A stretch of DNA of 64,000 nt, from the NCBI GenBank assembly GCA_026705605.1, contig JAPPAK010000002.1, positions 1 through 64,000 of the forward strand, written 5' to 3'. Shown piece after piece: positions 39,356-47,753 of this stretch; within the stretch, counting starts at the first letter, position 1; each line of letters begins with the position of its first letter. A model generated the notes under the pieces. The model searched no databases, had not been told where the DNA came from, and was given only the letters and a program-made list of their open reading frames with translations. The translations under genes and the position numbers were made by a program. Origin of the DNA: Chloroflexota bacterium. GTDB taxonomy: Bacteria > Chloroflexota > Dehalococcoidia > Tepidiformales > Tepidiformaceae.

Positions 39356-40567
39356 ATGACCGCTACCGCCCCCTCTTCTGACCACGCGACCCTTCTGGAG
39401 CTGTACTCGGACCCCGACACCTGCCCCACCGACCGCCTCGAGCCCCTCCCCCTCGTCGAGGAGCCCGCGTTCGTCAGCTGGCAGCAGGACATCCCCCGCA
39501 GCTACCTCGGCCTTCCCCCCGAGGAGGTCGACCAGCGCATTCGCGCTGCCCGCGCTGCCCTGGGAGAACGCCTCGTCGTTCTCGGCCACCACTACCAGCG
39601 CGACGAGGTCATCCAGTACGCCGACTTCACCGGCGACAGCTTCAAGCTCGCCCAGCACGCCGCCGACCAGCAGGGCATCGACTTCGTCCTCTTCTGCGGC
39701 GTCCACTTCATGGCCGAGTCCGCCGACATCCTCACCCCGCCGGAGGTCTCCGTCGTCCTCCCCAACATGGCCGCCGGCTGTTCGATGGCCGACATGGCCG
39801 ACCCTGGCGATGTCTACGCCGCCTGGGACGAGATGACCGCCGCCCTCGACCCCGCCACCCGCATCATCCCCATCACCTACATGAACAGCGCCGCCAGCCT
39901 CAAGGGCTTCGTCGGCAAGCGCGAGGGCATCGTCTGCACCTCCAGCAACGCCCCCAAGACCTTCGAGTACGCCTTCGAGCGCGGCGAGAAGGTCCTCTTC
40001 TTCCCCGACCAGCACCTCGGCCGCAACACCGGCTCCGAGATGGGCATCCCCCTCGACGAGATGATCACGTGGGACTGGCGTCTGCCCCTCGGCGGCAACA
40101 CGCGGGAGCAGCTTGAACGCGCCCGCGTCATCCTCTGGAAAGGTCACTGCAGCACCCACCAGCGCTTCTCCGTCGAGCAGATCGAGCAGGCCCGCGCCGA
40201 GCACCCCGGCGTGAACGTCATCGTGCATCCCGAGTGCTCCTGGGAAGTCGTGCAGGCCGCCGACGCCAGCGGCTCAACCGAACGCATCATCAAGGCCGTG
40301 AACGCCGCCCCCGCCGGCTCGACCTGGGGTGTCGGCACCGAGATCAATCTCGTCAAGCGCCTCAACGACGAGAACCCCGACAAGAGCGTCTTCTGCCTCG
40401 ATCCCGTCGTCTGCCCCTGCAGCACCATGTATCGCATCCACCCCGCCTACCTCGCCTGGACCCTCGAGGGACTGGTGCAAGGCCACGTCGTCAACCGCGT
40501 GAGGGTCGATGACGAGACGCGCGAGTGGTCGCTTGTAGCCCTCGAACGGATGCTGGCCCTCCCTTAG
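39356..40567 (+). CDS. nadA: Quinolinate synthase
   Basis: 403 aa from the ATG at 39356 with GAAGGG upstream. It condenses iminoaspartate with dihydroxyacetone phosphate to quinolinate, using a [4Fe-4S] cluster. The three cluster Cys are visible in MAAGCSMADMA, HPECSWEVV and DPVVCPCSTMYRI. LGHHYQRDEVIQYADFTGDS is the substrate loop. It is longer than the compact archaeal type because of an N-terminal extension of about 60 aa. No nadB or nadC is nearby. It probably answers to the palindrome at 39304. Confidence 0.96.
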   Translation: MTATAPSSDHATLLELYSDPDTCPTDRLEPLPLVEEPAFVSWQQDIPRSYLGLPPEEVDQRIRAARAALGERLVVLGHHYQRDEVIQYADFTGDSFKLAQHAADQQGIDFVLFCGVHFMAESADILTPPEVSVVLPNMAAGCSMADMADPGDVYAAWDEMTAALDPATRIIPITYMNSAASLKGFVGKREGIVCTSSNAPKTFEYAFERGEKVLFFPDQHLGRNTGSEMGIPLDEMITWDWRLPLGGNTREQLERARVILWKGHCSTHQRFSVEQIEQARAEHPGVNVIVHPECSWEVVQAADASGSTERIIKAVNAAPAGSTWGVGTEINLVKRLNDENPDKSVFCLDPVVCPCSTMYRIHPAYLAWTLEGLVQGHVVNRVRVDDETREWSLVALERMLALP

Positions 40568-40639
40568 TTCTCCTCCCCGGAGGCGCCCCCTCCGTTCCTG
40601 TATCGTGAGCGACGTTACTCCACCCGCTGGAGGAGTCGC

Positions 40640-42004
40640 ATGAATGGCCGCATGCCACTCGCTTCGCGCCTCCTCTACGCCTCGGGCTCCCTCGGCGGAA
40701 ACGCCCTCGGCCGCACCCGCGACCTCTGGCTCATTTTTTTCTACCTCGGCGATGACGATGGCGACGTTGAGCGCAAGGGCGCTGCCTTCGCGATCGGTGC
40801 CGTCCTCGTCATCGGCCGCCTGATCGAGGCCTTTGACGACCCTCTCATCGGCTACTGGAGCGATCGCACCCGCACCCGCTGGGGACGCCGCATCCCCTTC
40901 GTCCTTGCCGCCACGCCCTTCATGGCCATCTTCTTCGTTCTCCTCTGGATTCCCCCCAACCCCGGCGAGACCATCGGCAACGTCATCTGGCTGTTCGCCA
41001 TCTTCTGGTTCTTCAACCTCTTCTCGACGCTCTCCGGTGGTCCCCTGGAGTCACTCCTTCCCGAGATCGCCCGCCGCAACGACGATCGTCTCAGCATCGT
41101 CGGCTGGCAGGTCGCGTTCGGCGTTGTCGGCACCGCCATCGCCTTCATCGGGACCGGCTTCCTCGTCGATGCCTTCGGCTTCGTGGCCATGGCGATCATC
41201 GTCGCGGTGGTCGCCGTCGTCTCTCGCTACATCGCGCTTACAGGCGCCTGGCGGCGGACCATCGAGGCCTCGCCCCAGATTTACGCCGAAGACGAGGCGG
41301 TCGAACGCCTCTCCGTCTGGAAGTCCATCACGACCTGTCTGCAAAATGACCAGTTCCTCGTCTTTCTCCCCTCCTTCATCCTCTACAGCGTCGGTGTCCA
41401 GATCATTACCGGCGTGCTCCCCTTCTACGTCGAGAGTGTCCTCGGGCGCGACGAACCCGGCGCGATGGTGGGGGTGCTCAGCGCTTGCGCCCTTGGCGTG
41501 CTCACCCTCATCCTGCCGGTCGCGATTCTCCTCGCCCGGCGCCGCTCGAAGCGGGAGGTCTACGGCTGGGGCATGCTCTTCGCCGGGCTGTACTTCCCGC
41601 TGTTCTCCATCGCTGGATTCCTCCCGGGGATCCCGGTCGTTGCCCAGGGAATCACCTACGCGCTCTTCATCGGGATCGCTCTCGCGCCCGTGCAGACCTT
41701 CCCCAACGCCCTCATCGCCGACATCACCGACTACGACACGGTTCTCAGCGGTCAACGCCGCGAGGCGGTCTACTACGCCACCCAGCAGACCCTGGAGAAG
41801 ATCGCCGGCGCTGCCGGCCCCGGCATCCTCGTTGCCCTCCTCGCCCTCGGAAGTACTGCCGATGATCCCCTCGGCATCCGCCTCGTCGGGCCCGTCGCCG
41901 GAATCCTGGCCCTCGCCGGATACGTCGTCTTCCGCCGCTACCGGCTCCCCGACCACGTCACCGAGGAGTCCGTCGCCGCCGCGTCTGCCGCCCGCCAGTC
42001 CTGA
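40640..42004 (+). CDS. MFS transporter, GPH/MelB-like
   Basis: 454 aa, ATG behind GGAGGAG. Twelve membrane segments. The cation:sugar (GPH) signature is visible: RLIEAFDDPLIGYWSDRTRT, then RWGRRIPFVLAATPF in the loop between helices 2 and 3, and IADITDYDTVLSGQRREAVYY near residue 360. Substrates of the family are sugars or related glycosides with Na+ or H+. The neighbours do not identify the cargo. A TATCGT hexamer 35 nt before the start could be the -10. Confidence 0.88.
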   Translation: MNGRMPLASRLLYASGSLGGNALGRTRDLWLIFFYLGDDDGDVERKGAAFAIGAVLVIGRLIEAFDDPLIGYWSDRTRTRWGRRIPFVLAATPFMAIFFVLLWIPPNPGETIGNVIWLFAIFWFFNLFSTLSGGPLESLLPEIARRNDDRLSIVGWQVAFGVVGTAIAFIGTGFLVDAFGFVAMAIIVAVVAVVSRYIALTGAWRRTIEASPQIYAEDEAVERLSVWKSITTCLQNDQFLVFLPSFILYSVGVQIITGVLPFYVESVLGRDEPGAMVGVLSACALGVLTLILPVAILLARRRSKREVYGWGMLFAGLYFPLFSIAGFLPGIPVVAQGITYALFIGIALAPVQTFPNALIADITDYDTVLSGQRREAVYYATQQTLEKIAGAAGPGILVALLALGSTADDPLGIRLVGPVAGILALAGYVVFRRYRLPDHVTEESVAAASAARQS

Positions 42005-42015
42005 GCGACCCCGCC

Positions 42016-43266
42016 CTACTCCGCGTCCCCCGACAGCTCCGCGAACACGCGCTCGTTGTCCTCCCCCAGCAGTGGCGCTCGTCGCCGGATTCGCCACGGC
42101 GACCCCAGCAGCTGGTACGGCGCTCCCGGATACGTCACCGTCCGCTCCAGCTCCGGGTGCTCAACCTCCACCGGGAACCCGCGCTCGATGAAGTGCGGGT
42201 CCTCCAGCACCTCCTCCGGCGAGTAGATGATCCCGATCTGGAACCCCCGCTGCTGCCCGCCCGTGAAGAACTCGTACGCCGTCAGTCGCTCCGCCAGGAA
42301 GTTCATCGCCGCGCGCCCCGCCCCGAAGATCGCCATCAACTCCTCGTCCTGCTGCAGCATCGACATGTCGAAGCGCTCCCGCCGCATTCCCTCCTCCAGC
42401 AGCGGGAACTCCAGGAACTCCTCCGCCAGCCCCGCCGTCCGCAGCCACTCGCAGACGGCTCCGAACGCCTCCGGTCGCCGTGGCGGGATGCCTGTGTTGA
42501 CGTAACGTCCGTCCGCGCACTCGACCTGCGACGGCATCGATGGGTTCACCCCCGCGTGCCGCCCCGTCTGCCGCTGCACCGTCTCCTGCGCCACCAGCCA
42601 CGTGTACGTCCCCGCCTCCGTCGTCACGTTTGCGGCCGCGTGTGCGTTGACGTCGATGTGCTGCCCCCGCCCCGACTCGTCCCGGTAGAGCAGCGCCACC
42701 AGCGCCGACATCACCGCGAAGTGGCTCGCCGTGTGGTACCCCTGGTTTCCCCCGCCTCGCACCGGCGGCAGCGAGTGGTCGTCGTAGCCGCAGTTCCAGG
42801 CCGGCCCGCCCCCCGCGAGGATGGTCAGGTCCGTCGAGGCCTCGTCCTCGCGCGGCATCCCCCGCCCGAACGGGCTCAGCGTGACCATGATCAGGCCCGC
42901 GTTCGTCTCCCGCAGCGCCTCGTAGTCCAGGTCCGCCCCCGCCTCCCCGCTCTGCAGCAGGATGTCCGCCCGGTCGATCAGCGCCCGCAGCTGCTCCCGC
43001 CCCTCCGCCTCCCCGAGGTCGAGCGTGACCCCCGCCTTGCTCGTGTTGTAGTGCCAGAAGTAGAGGCTGCGCTCCGGCCCCGGCTCGTCGTCGACGAACG
43101 GCGCGTACGTGCGCGTCCGGTCCCCCTCGGGCGGCTCCACCTTGACCACCTCGGCCCCCATGTCCGCGAGCAGCTTCCCCGCGAACATCCCCAGCTCGTC
43201 GCACAGCTCGACGACCCGCAGCCCCTCCAGCGCCCCCGGCCCCTGCGGCATCCCCGGGTCCGTCAC
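42016..43266 (-). CDS. CaiB/BaiF family CoA-transferase, subunit without the catalytic Asp
   Basis: 416 aa from the GTG at 43266, which overlaps the stop of the partner gene (GTGA). Family motifs: LRVVELCDELGMFAGKLLADMGAEVVKVEPPEGD, as split motifs over about residues 12-46; LYRDESGRGQHIDVN. In the loop that carries the catalytic Asp the sequence is NQGYHTASHFA, where the partner has YMDHTGAYYMA. So this subunit seems inactive and probably forms a heteromer with the other one. Such pairs are known, for example the benzylsuccinate transferase subunits. Confidence 0.88.
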   Translation of the reverse strand: MTDPGMPQGPGALEGLRVVELCDELGMFAGKLLADMGAEVVKVEPPEGDRTRTYAPFVDDEPGPERSLYFWHYNTSKAGVTLDLGEAEGREQLRALIDRADILLQSGEAGADLDYEALRETNAGLIMVTLSPFGRGMPREDEASTDLTILAGGGPAWNCGYDDHSLPPVRGGGNQGYHTASHFAVMSALVALLYRDESGRGQHIDVNAHAAANVTTEAGTYTWLVAQETVQRQTGRHAGVNPSMPSQVECADGRYVNTGIPPRRPEAFGAVCEWLRTAGLAEEFLEFPLLEEGMRRERFDMSMLQQDEELMAIFGAGRAAMNFLAERLTAYEFFTGGQQRGFQIGIIYSPEEVLEDPHFIERGFPVEVEHPELERTVTYPGAPYQLLGSPWRIRRRAPLLGEDNERVFAELSGDAE

Positions 43267-44498
43267 AGCACGCCCTCCTCCGTCAGCGACGCGATCTCGT
43301 CCGCGCTCAGCCCCAGCAGTCCCCCGAAGACCTCCTCGTTGTGCTCGCCGAGGCACGGCCCGCCCCGTTCCATCGTCCAGTCCGTCTCCGAGAAGTGCAC
43401 CGGCAGCCCATCGACCCGCACGTCTCCCATGTCGCGGTGCTGCACGGTGGGCCAGAGCCCCCACGCCTCCGTATTGGGGTCCTGGTCGATGCGCTCCTGC
43501 GGGCGCTGCACCGCCGTCGCCGGGATCCCCGCCCCCTGCAGCAGTGCCGCCACCTCGAAGTTACCCCGCGTCCGCGTCCACCCCGCCACCAACTCGTCGA
43601 GCGCGTCCTCCCCCACCAGCCGCCCCCGGAGGTCCGAGAAGCGCCCCTCCTGCGTCCACGCCTCCCCCGTCACCTCCCCGAACGCCTCCCAGTCGCGCTC
43701 ATCGCGGCAGGAGAGGGCCACCCAGGTGTCCTCCTCTTGCGAAGGGTAGATGCCGTGCGGCGCCATCGCCGGGAACTGGCTGCGGTTGCTGTTCGGGCTC
43801 CCCTGCCTTCGCAGCGGTCGCCCGTTCACCGTGTAGTCGAGCATCGCCGGACCGGTCAGGCTCGCGCCCGCCTCCGTGCAACCCAGGTCGACCCACTGCC
43901 CCTCGCCCGTCCGGTTCCGGTGGCGAAGCGCCATCAGGATCGCGATCGCCATGTAGTAGGCGCCCGTGTGGTCCATGTACGAGTATCCCCAGCCCGCCGG
44001 CGGCTGGTCTGGGAGCCCCGAGCTGAACGTCAGCCCCGAGACGGCCTGCACGATCGGTCCCCACGTCTTGAAGTCGCGGTACGGACCGCGGTGTCCGAAC
44101 CCGCAATTCGAGACGTAGATGATGTCCTCGCGGATCGCCTGCAGCTCCTCGTAGCCGAAGCCCCACCGCTCCATCACCCCCGCCGAGAAGTTCTCCGCCA
44201 CCACGTCCGAGACGGCCACCAGCTGCCGGAGCAGCTCCTTCCCGCGATCCGTGCGCAGGTTCAGCGTGACTCCCAGCTTCTCGACGTTGTGGTTGTTGAA
44301 GGGTCCGCCGAACTCCACCCCGCGACGCTCGTCCACGTACGGCGGCATCCCCCGCAGGATGTCCCACCGCCCCTGGTTGACCGGATCCTCGATGCGGATG
44401 ACCTGCGCCCCGAACGCCGCCAGGAAGCGGGTCGCCCCCGCCCCCGCCAGCTGCCCGGTGAAGTCGCAGATACGCAGATGCGAGAGTGCCTGCGCCAT
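43263..44498 (-). CDS. CaiB/BaiF family CoA-transferase, catalytic subunit
   Basis: 411 aa. It moves CoA between carboxylic acids through an aspartyl-CoA anhydride. Visible: LRICDFTGQLAGAGATRFLA, GAQVIRIEDPVNQGRWD, then YMDHTGAYYMA with the catalytic Asp, and RTGEGQWVDLGCTEAG. It overlaps the non-catalytic partner by 4 nt, so a 1:1 complex is likely. The acid substrate is unknown; an MFS carrier gene is convergent with the pair. Confidence 0.92.
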   Translation of the reverse strand: MAQALSHLRICDFTGQLAGAGATRFLAAFGAQVIRIEDPVNQGRWDILRGMPPYVDERRGVEFGGPFNNHNVEKLGVTLNLRTDRGKELLRQLVAVSDVVAENFSAGVMERWGFGYEELQAIREDIIYVSNCGFGHRGPYRDFKTWGPIVQAVSGLTFSSGLPDQPPAGWGYSYMDHTGAYYMAIAILMALRHRNRTGEGQWVDLGCTEAGASLTGPAMLDYTVNGRPLRRQGSPNSNRSQFPAMAPHGIYPSQEEDTWVALSCRDERDWEAFGEVTGEAWTQEGRFSDLRGRLVGEDALDELVAGWTRTRGNFEVAALLQGAGIPATAVQRPQERIDQDPNTEAWGLWPTVQHRDMGDVRVDGLPVHFSETDWTMERGGPCLGEHNEEVFGGLLGLSADEIASLTEEGVL

Positions 44499-44557
44499 GG
44501 ATCCTCCAGCCGCGGGAGCATACCCGCGCGTGCCCCGAGTCGCACTCCCTGCAGGCG

Positions 44558-45373
44558 TCAGCGTTCGGGAGCGTCCTCGGCTCGAGAGAGCCGCCGTTCG
44601 AGCCTGCTGAGCGACTCCCGCGCCGCCCGTAGCTCTTCGACCAGCTCATCCGCGGTTGGCACCTGCTCCAGCTGCCGGAGCCGCTCCTGCTTCGCCTCGT
44701 CCAGGTTGTTGATGACCACGGCGATGAACAGGTTGATGGTCACGAACGAGCCCAGCACCACGTAGCTGACGAAGTAGATCCACGCGAACGAGTTCAGCTC
44801 CATCGCCACGTACATGATGTCGGTCCAGTCCTCCAGCGTGACGACCCGGAAGAGCGACAGCAGGGAGATACCCAGGTTGTCCCAGTGCTCCGGGTCGTGC
44901 TCGTGGAAGAACTCGTAGCCGACGATCGCGTAGATGTAGGACAGCACGCTCATCACGGCCACGATGTGCAGCATTCCGGGAATCGAGCGCACCAACGTCG
45001 TCACGATCAGCCGTAGCTCCGGCACGGCCGAGACCAGCCGCAGCAGGCGCATCAACCGTGCCAGTCGGGCGACGACTGCAAAGGTGCCCACTGCGGGAAT
45101 GAGCGAGAGGACGATGATCGTGAAGTCGAAGACGTTCCAGTTGTCGCGGAAGTAGCGCTCGGACCGGGGCGCCAGCGCCAGCATCTTGAGCGCCGCTTCG
45201 ACGATGAAGATCCCGATCGTGATCCAGTGGCCGGCGTTCAGCCAGGCGCCGTACCCCTCCTTGATGCTGGGGACCGTCTCCACCCCCAGCAGCACCCCGT
45301 TCCCGAGGATCAGGGCGATGATGAAGTACTCGAACTGGCTCGATCCCGTAATGCGCCCGGCGAGCTTCACCAT
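44558..45373 (-). CDS. Single-domain voltage-gated cation channel (NaChBac/BacNav type)
   Basis: 271 aa, six membrane segments. S4 is ARLARLMRLLRL with Arg at every third residue. The pore filter is FRVVTLEDWTDIMY (near residue 190), the position of TLESWS in NaChBac/NavAb. Two more acidic residues (D, D) recall the calcium-selective engineered CavAb filter. S6 ends in FIAVVINNLDEAKQE, then a C-terminal coiled coil (about 230-265) that should drive tetramer assembly. It lies 90 nt downstream of a Kv-like channel on the same strand. Confidence 0.92.
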   Translation of the reverse strand: MVKLAGRITGSSQFEYFIIALILGNGVLLGVETVPSIKEGYGAWLNAGHWITIGIFIVEAALKMLALAPRSERYFRDNWNVFDFTIIVLSLIPAVGTFAVVARLARLMRLLRLVSAVPELRLIVTTLVRSIPGMLHIVAVMSVLSYIYAIVGYEFFHEHDPEHWDNLGISLLSLFRVVTLEDWTDIMYVAMELNSFAWIYFVSYVVLGSFVTINLFIAVVINNLDEAKQERLRQLEQVPTADELVEELRAARESLSRLERRLSRAEDAPER

Positions 45374-45463
45374 GGTTCGCTAGCCTCCGCCGCCCCGAAG
45401 CGCCTCAAAGCGGTCCTCCGGCGGCGGGAGCATACCCCGCGAGCGGCAGGGGCCGCACTCGCC

Positions 45464-46207
45464 TCAGCGGGCGTACCGGCGCGCCCGAAGCTGACGCTGC
45501 CTGATCCGCAGGTCGCGAAGTGTGGGCGTGCGCGCTGGCTGCTGCGGTTCTCTCACCATCAGGGTCGCGACAGACGCGGTCGTGACCGAAAGCGCCGCGA
45601 TCCCGAAGATCATCAGGAAGCTTGCCACCCCCCGCCCAACCGGGGTCACCGGCGCGTAGTCGCCGTAACCCACGGTCGTCAACGTGACGAGCGCCCACCA
45701 CACCGAGTCTCCCAGGGAGGTGATCTCGCTCTCCGAGTGGTTCTGTTCGGCCGCGAAGACGAGACTTCCCCCGCCCACCACCGCGACCAGCAGGCAGGCG
45801 ACCACGAACGCGGTACCCCGCCGCAGGAAGAATGACCGGATGATGCGGGTGTTCAACCCAAGCACTGCGGCGAGTCGCAGGAGCGTAAGCAGTCGCATGA
45901 GTCGCAGTGGCCGCAAGAAGGGGAGCACGACCATCGCCACCTCAAAGGGATGGGTCCGCACGTACCGCCACCGGTCGGGCGCGACCAGCAGCTTTGTCCC
46001 AAAGGCCACCGTGAAGGCTCCCCAGATGCAATAGTCGGCGATCAGAAACCAGCGGTCGGCCTGCTCGGACACATCCGTCGTCAGCGGCAGGAGGAGCAGG
46101 GGGACCATCAGCAAGGCCAGCGCCAGCAGGGGAAACTCCGTCGCCCGCTCGATTCGCGTGAGGCGCTCTTCGCTCCTTTCCACTCGGAACCGCTCTCGCA
46201 CCGTCAT
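45464..46207 (-). CDS. Voltage-gated-type potassium channel
   Basis: 247 aa from the ATG at 46207, which overlaps the stop of the selenoprotein gene (ATGA). Six segments are seen. The filter is LTTVGYGDYAPVT, the K+-selective TVGYG. S4 is LRPLRLMRLLTLLRL, with fewer regular charges than classic Kv. The N-terminus is charged and the C-terminal tail very Arg-rich (RDLRIRQRQLRARRYAR). Longer upstream in-frame sequence runs into the preceding gene and is not used. Confidence 0.9.
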   Translation of the reverse strand: MTVRERFRVERSEERLTRIERATEFPLLALALLMVPLLLLPLTTDVSEQADRWFLIADYCIWGAFTVAFGTKLLVAPDRWRYVRTHPFEVAMVVLPFLRPLRLMRLLTLLRLAAVLGLNTRIIRSFFLRRGTAFVVACLLVAVVGGGSLVFAAEQNHSESEITSLGDSVWWALVTLTTVGYGDYAPVTPVGRGVASFLMIFGIAALSVTTASVATLMVREPQQPARTPTLRDLRIRQRQLRARRYAR

Positions 46208-46857
46208 GACGACAGCTCCCTGACTGCCGCCACGATGTCCCGCGGCTCCATCCGGTAGCGGTAGTCCGACAGGCAGTGCCGCGAGCGGATCGCCCCTGAC
46301 CCGTCGATCACGAACGTCGCCGGCACGGGCAGTCGCCACTCCGTCGCCGGGTTGCGGTCCGGGAACCCCAGACCCCGATAGGCCGCCTTCAGCCGCTCCG
46401 GCAGTTCGAAGCTGAGGCCGTAGGCGTCCATCACCGCGCCGTCGCTGTCCGTCAGGATCGGGATGTCCGTCTCGACGTTCGCCAGCAACTTGCGCGCGTT
46501 CTCCTCCGTCTCAGGACCGACGAAGAACAGCGTCGCTCCCAGGTCTCGTAGCTCGTCGTGTCGTCGCTGCAGACCCTGCAGCTCGATGTTGCAGAACGGT
46601 CACCACTCGCCCCGGTAGAACGAGACGACCGCCGGTCCCTGTTTCAGCGCCTCCCCCAGGCTGGCCGTGCGGTCGTGCGTCACGTCGTGGAGCTCGAAGT
46701 CCGGCGCCTGCGCGCCCACGTCGAGCGCCCGTCCGATCGTCGCCGCTTCGATCTCCGCGATGGCCGCCTCAACCGTTTCTATCAGCTGCGGCGCTCGCTC
46801 GGCGAAGCCGTCGCGCAGCACCTTCAGTTCGTCGTCAAGAAGCCTCTCTTCTGCCAT
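46204..46857 (-). CDS. Peroxiredoxin-like selenoprotein (TGA at 46600-46602 read as selenocysteine)
   Basis: 217 aa if TGA is Sec. Residues 1-85 end in PAVVSFYRGEW; then comes TGA; then PFCNIELQGLQRRHDEL and onward in the same frame to PVPATFVIDGSGAIRSRH and the real stop TGA at 46204. The AhpC/TSA PRX-like family has FYRGxWCPYCNLEL at this place, so U86 replaces the peroxidatic Cys and C89 is the resolving one (UxxC). Homology runs on across the TGA without loss. A SECIS-like hairpin starts 18 nt after it. TGA is a normal stop in the neighbours, and Trp is TGG, so it is not a recoded Trp. ATG overlaps the K+ channel start by 4 nt. It should reduce peroxides or organic hydroperoxides. Confidence 0.88.
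46566..46582 (-). promoter_or_regulatory. Bacterial SECIS-like hairpin inside the selenoprotein gene
   Basis: On the minus strand: GCTGCAG (46582-46576), loop GGT (46575-46573), CTGCAGC (46572-46566). It may fold as a 5-bp stem with an AGGGUCU loop. It starts 18 nt after the TGA. The E. coli fdhF SECIS has GCAGGUCUGC in its apex, nearly the same string (from memory). SelB binds the loop G-U, so this is the expected recoding signal. Confidence 0.8.
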
Positions 46858-46909
46858 GTCGCCACCCTCTCGCGGGCATTCTACGAACGCGAGCCGCGCC
46901 CGCCTCCGC

Positions 46910-46915
46910 TATCCT
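46910..46915 (+). promoter_or_regulatory. -10 hexamer TATCCT for a leaderless LLM mRNA
   Basis: TATCCT ends 7 nt before the GTG at 46923. No ribosome-binding site lies between. It sits in the 65-nt divergent gap with the selenoprotein gene. Confidence 0.5.
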
Positions 46916-46922
46916 GCCCACC

Positions 46923-47750
46923 GTGCAGACCGACCTCCTCCTCATGCCGTTCGGGGCGACCTACCCCCAGATGCGCGACGCCGCCGTGGTCGCCGAGGAG
47001 GCCGGCTTCGACGGCATCTGGACCTGGGACCACCTCCGGGACGCCGACTACAACAGCGGCCGCGTCCCCGAGGCGCTCGTCACCCTCACCGGCATCGCCG
47101 AGGCCACCTCCCGCGTCATGCTCGGCACCCTTGTCCTCAACGTCGCGAACCGCCACCCCGGCCTCCTCGCCAACATGGCCGCCACCCTCCAGGAGGTCAG
47201 CGACAACCGCTTCATCCTCGGGCTGGGCGCCGGCGGCGGCCCTACCCTCCCCTACGCCCCCGAACAAACGATGCTCGGCCGCCCCGTGCCCCCCGACCGC
47301 GTCCGCGCCGCCCAGGTCGCCGAGGCCGCCCAGGTCCTGCGACACCTCTGGTCGGGCGAGCGGACCACCTTCGACGGTGAGCACTTCCAGCTCCGCGCGG
47401 CCCACGGCTTCCCCCGCCCCGAGACGCCCCCGCCCATCGTCGTTGGTGGCTGGGGACCGCGCATGGCCGGCATCGCCGGCCGCTACGCCGACGGCTTCAA
47501 CACGCAGGCCGGCCACCCCCAGCTCACAGCCTTCGCCGAGATCGCCCGCCGCGAGCACGCCGCCTCCGGCCGCAACCCCGACGACTTCCTCCTGACCGTC
47601 TTCGCCGGCCTCAGCGAGCCCTACGTCCGCGCCGACGGCTCCGCCCGCGCCGCCCTCGAGCAGAAGGGCGTCGACCGCCTCATCCTCCTCACCACCCCGC
47701 CCTACTACCTCGAGGAGATCCGCGAAGCCGGCCGCATGCTCGCCACCTAG
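46923..47750 (+). CDS. LLM-class F420/flavin-dependent oxidoreductase
   Basis: 275 aa, GTG start. Compact luciferase-like barrel: TDLLLMPFGATYPQ, AGFDGIWTWDHL, RVMLGTLVLNVANRHPGLLA, RFILGLGAGGG, and PPIVVGGWGPRMAGIAGRYADG. The last motif is common in F420-dependent members. The substrate is unknown. The gene is convergent with a lipoprotein gene 3 nt away. Confidence 0.88.
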   Translation: MQTDLLLMPFGATYPQMRDAAVVAEEAGFDGIWTWDHLRDADYNSGRVPEALVTLTGIAEATSRVMLGTLVLNVANRHPGLLANMAATLQEVSDNRFILGLGAGGGPTLPYAPEQTMLGRPVPPDRVRAAQVAEAAQVLRHLWSGERTTFDGEHFQLRAAHGFPRPETPPPIVVGGWGPRMAGIAGRYADGFNTQAGHPQLTAFAEIARREHAASGRNPDDFLLTVFAGLSEPYVRADGSARAALEQKGVDRLILLTTPPYYLEEIREAGRMLAT

Positions 47751-47753
47751 CGT

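Noticed and set aside
40568..40600. Terminator after nadA
   Set aside because: Only a 5-bp CCTCC/GGAGG hairpin with no T-tract is present.
46600..46602. Reading the TGA as a true stop (two genes) or as tryptophan
   Set aside because: Neither fragment is a full domain and the family motif spans the TGA. TGA ends many neighbours (mltG, aroE, xer, xseA), and Trp is TGG everywhere, including the codon just before. So neither a pseudogene nor a code change is the simplest reading.
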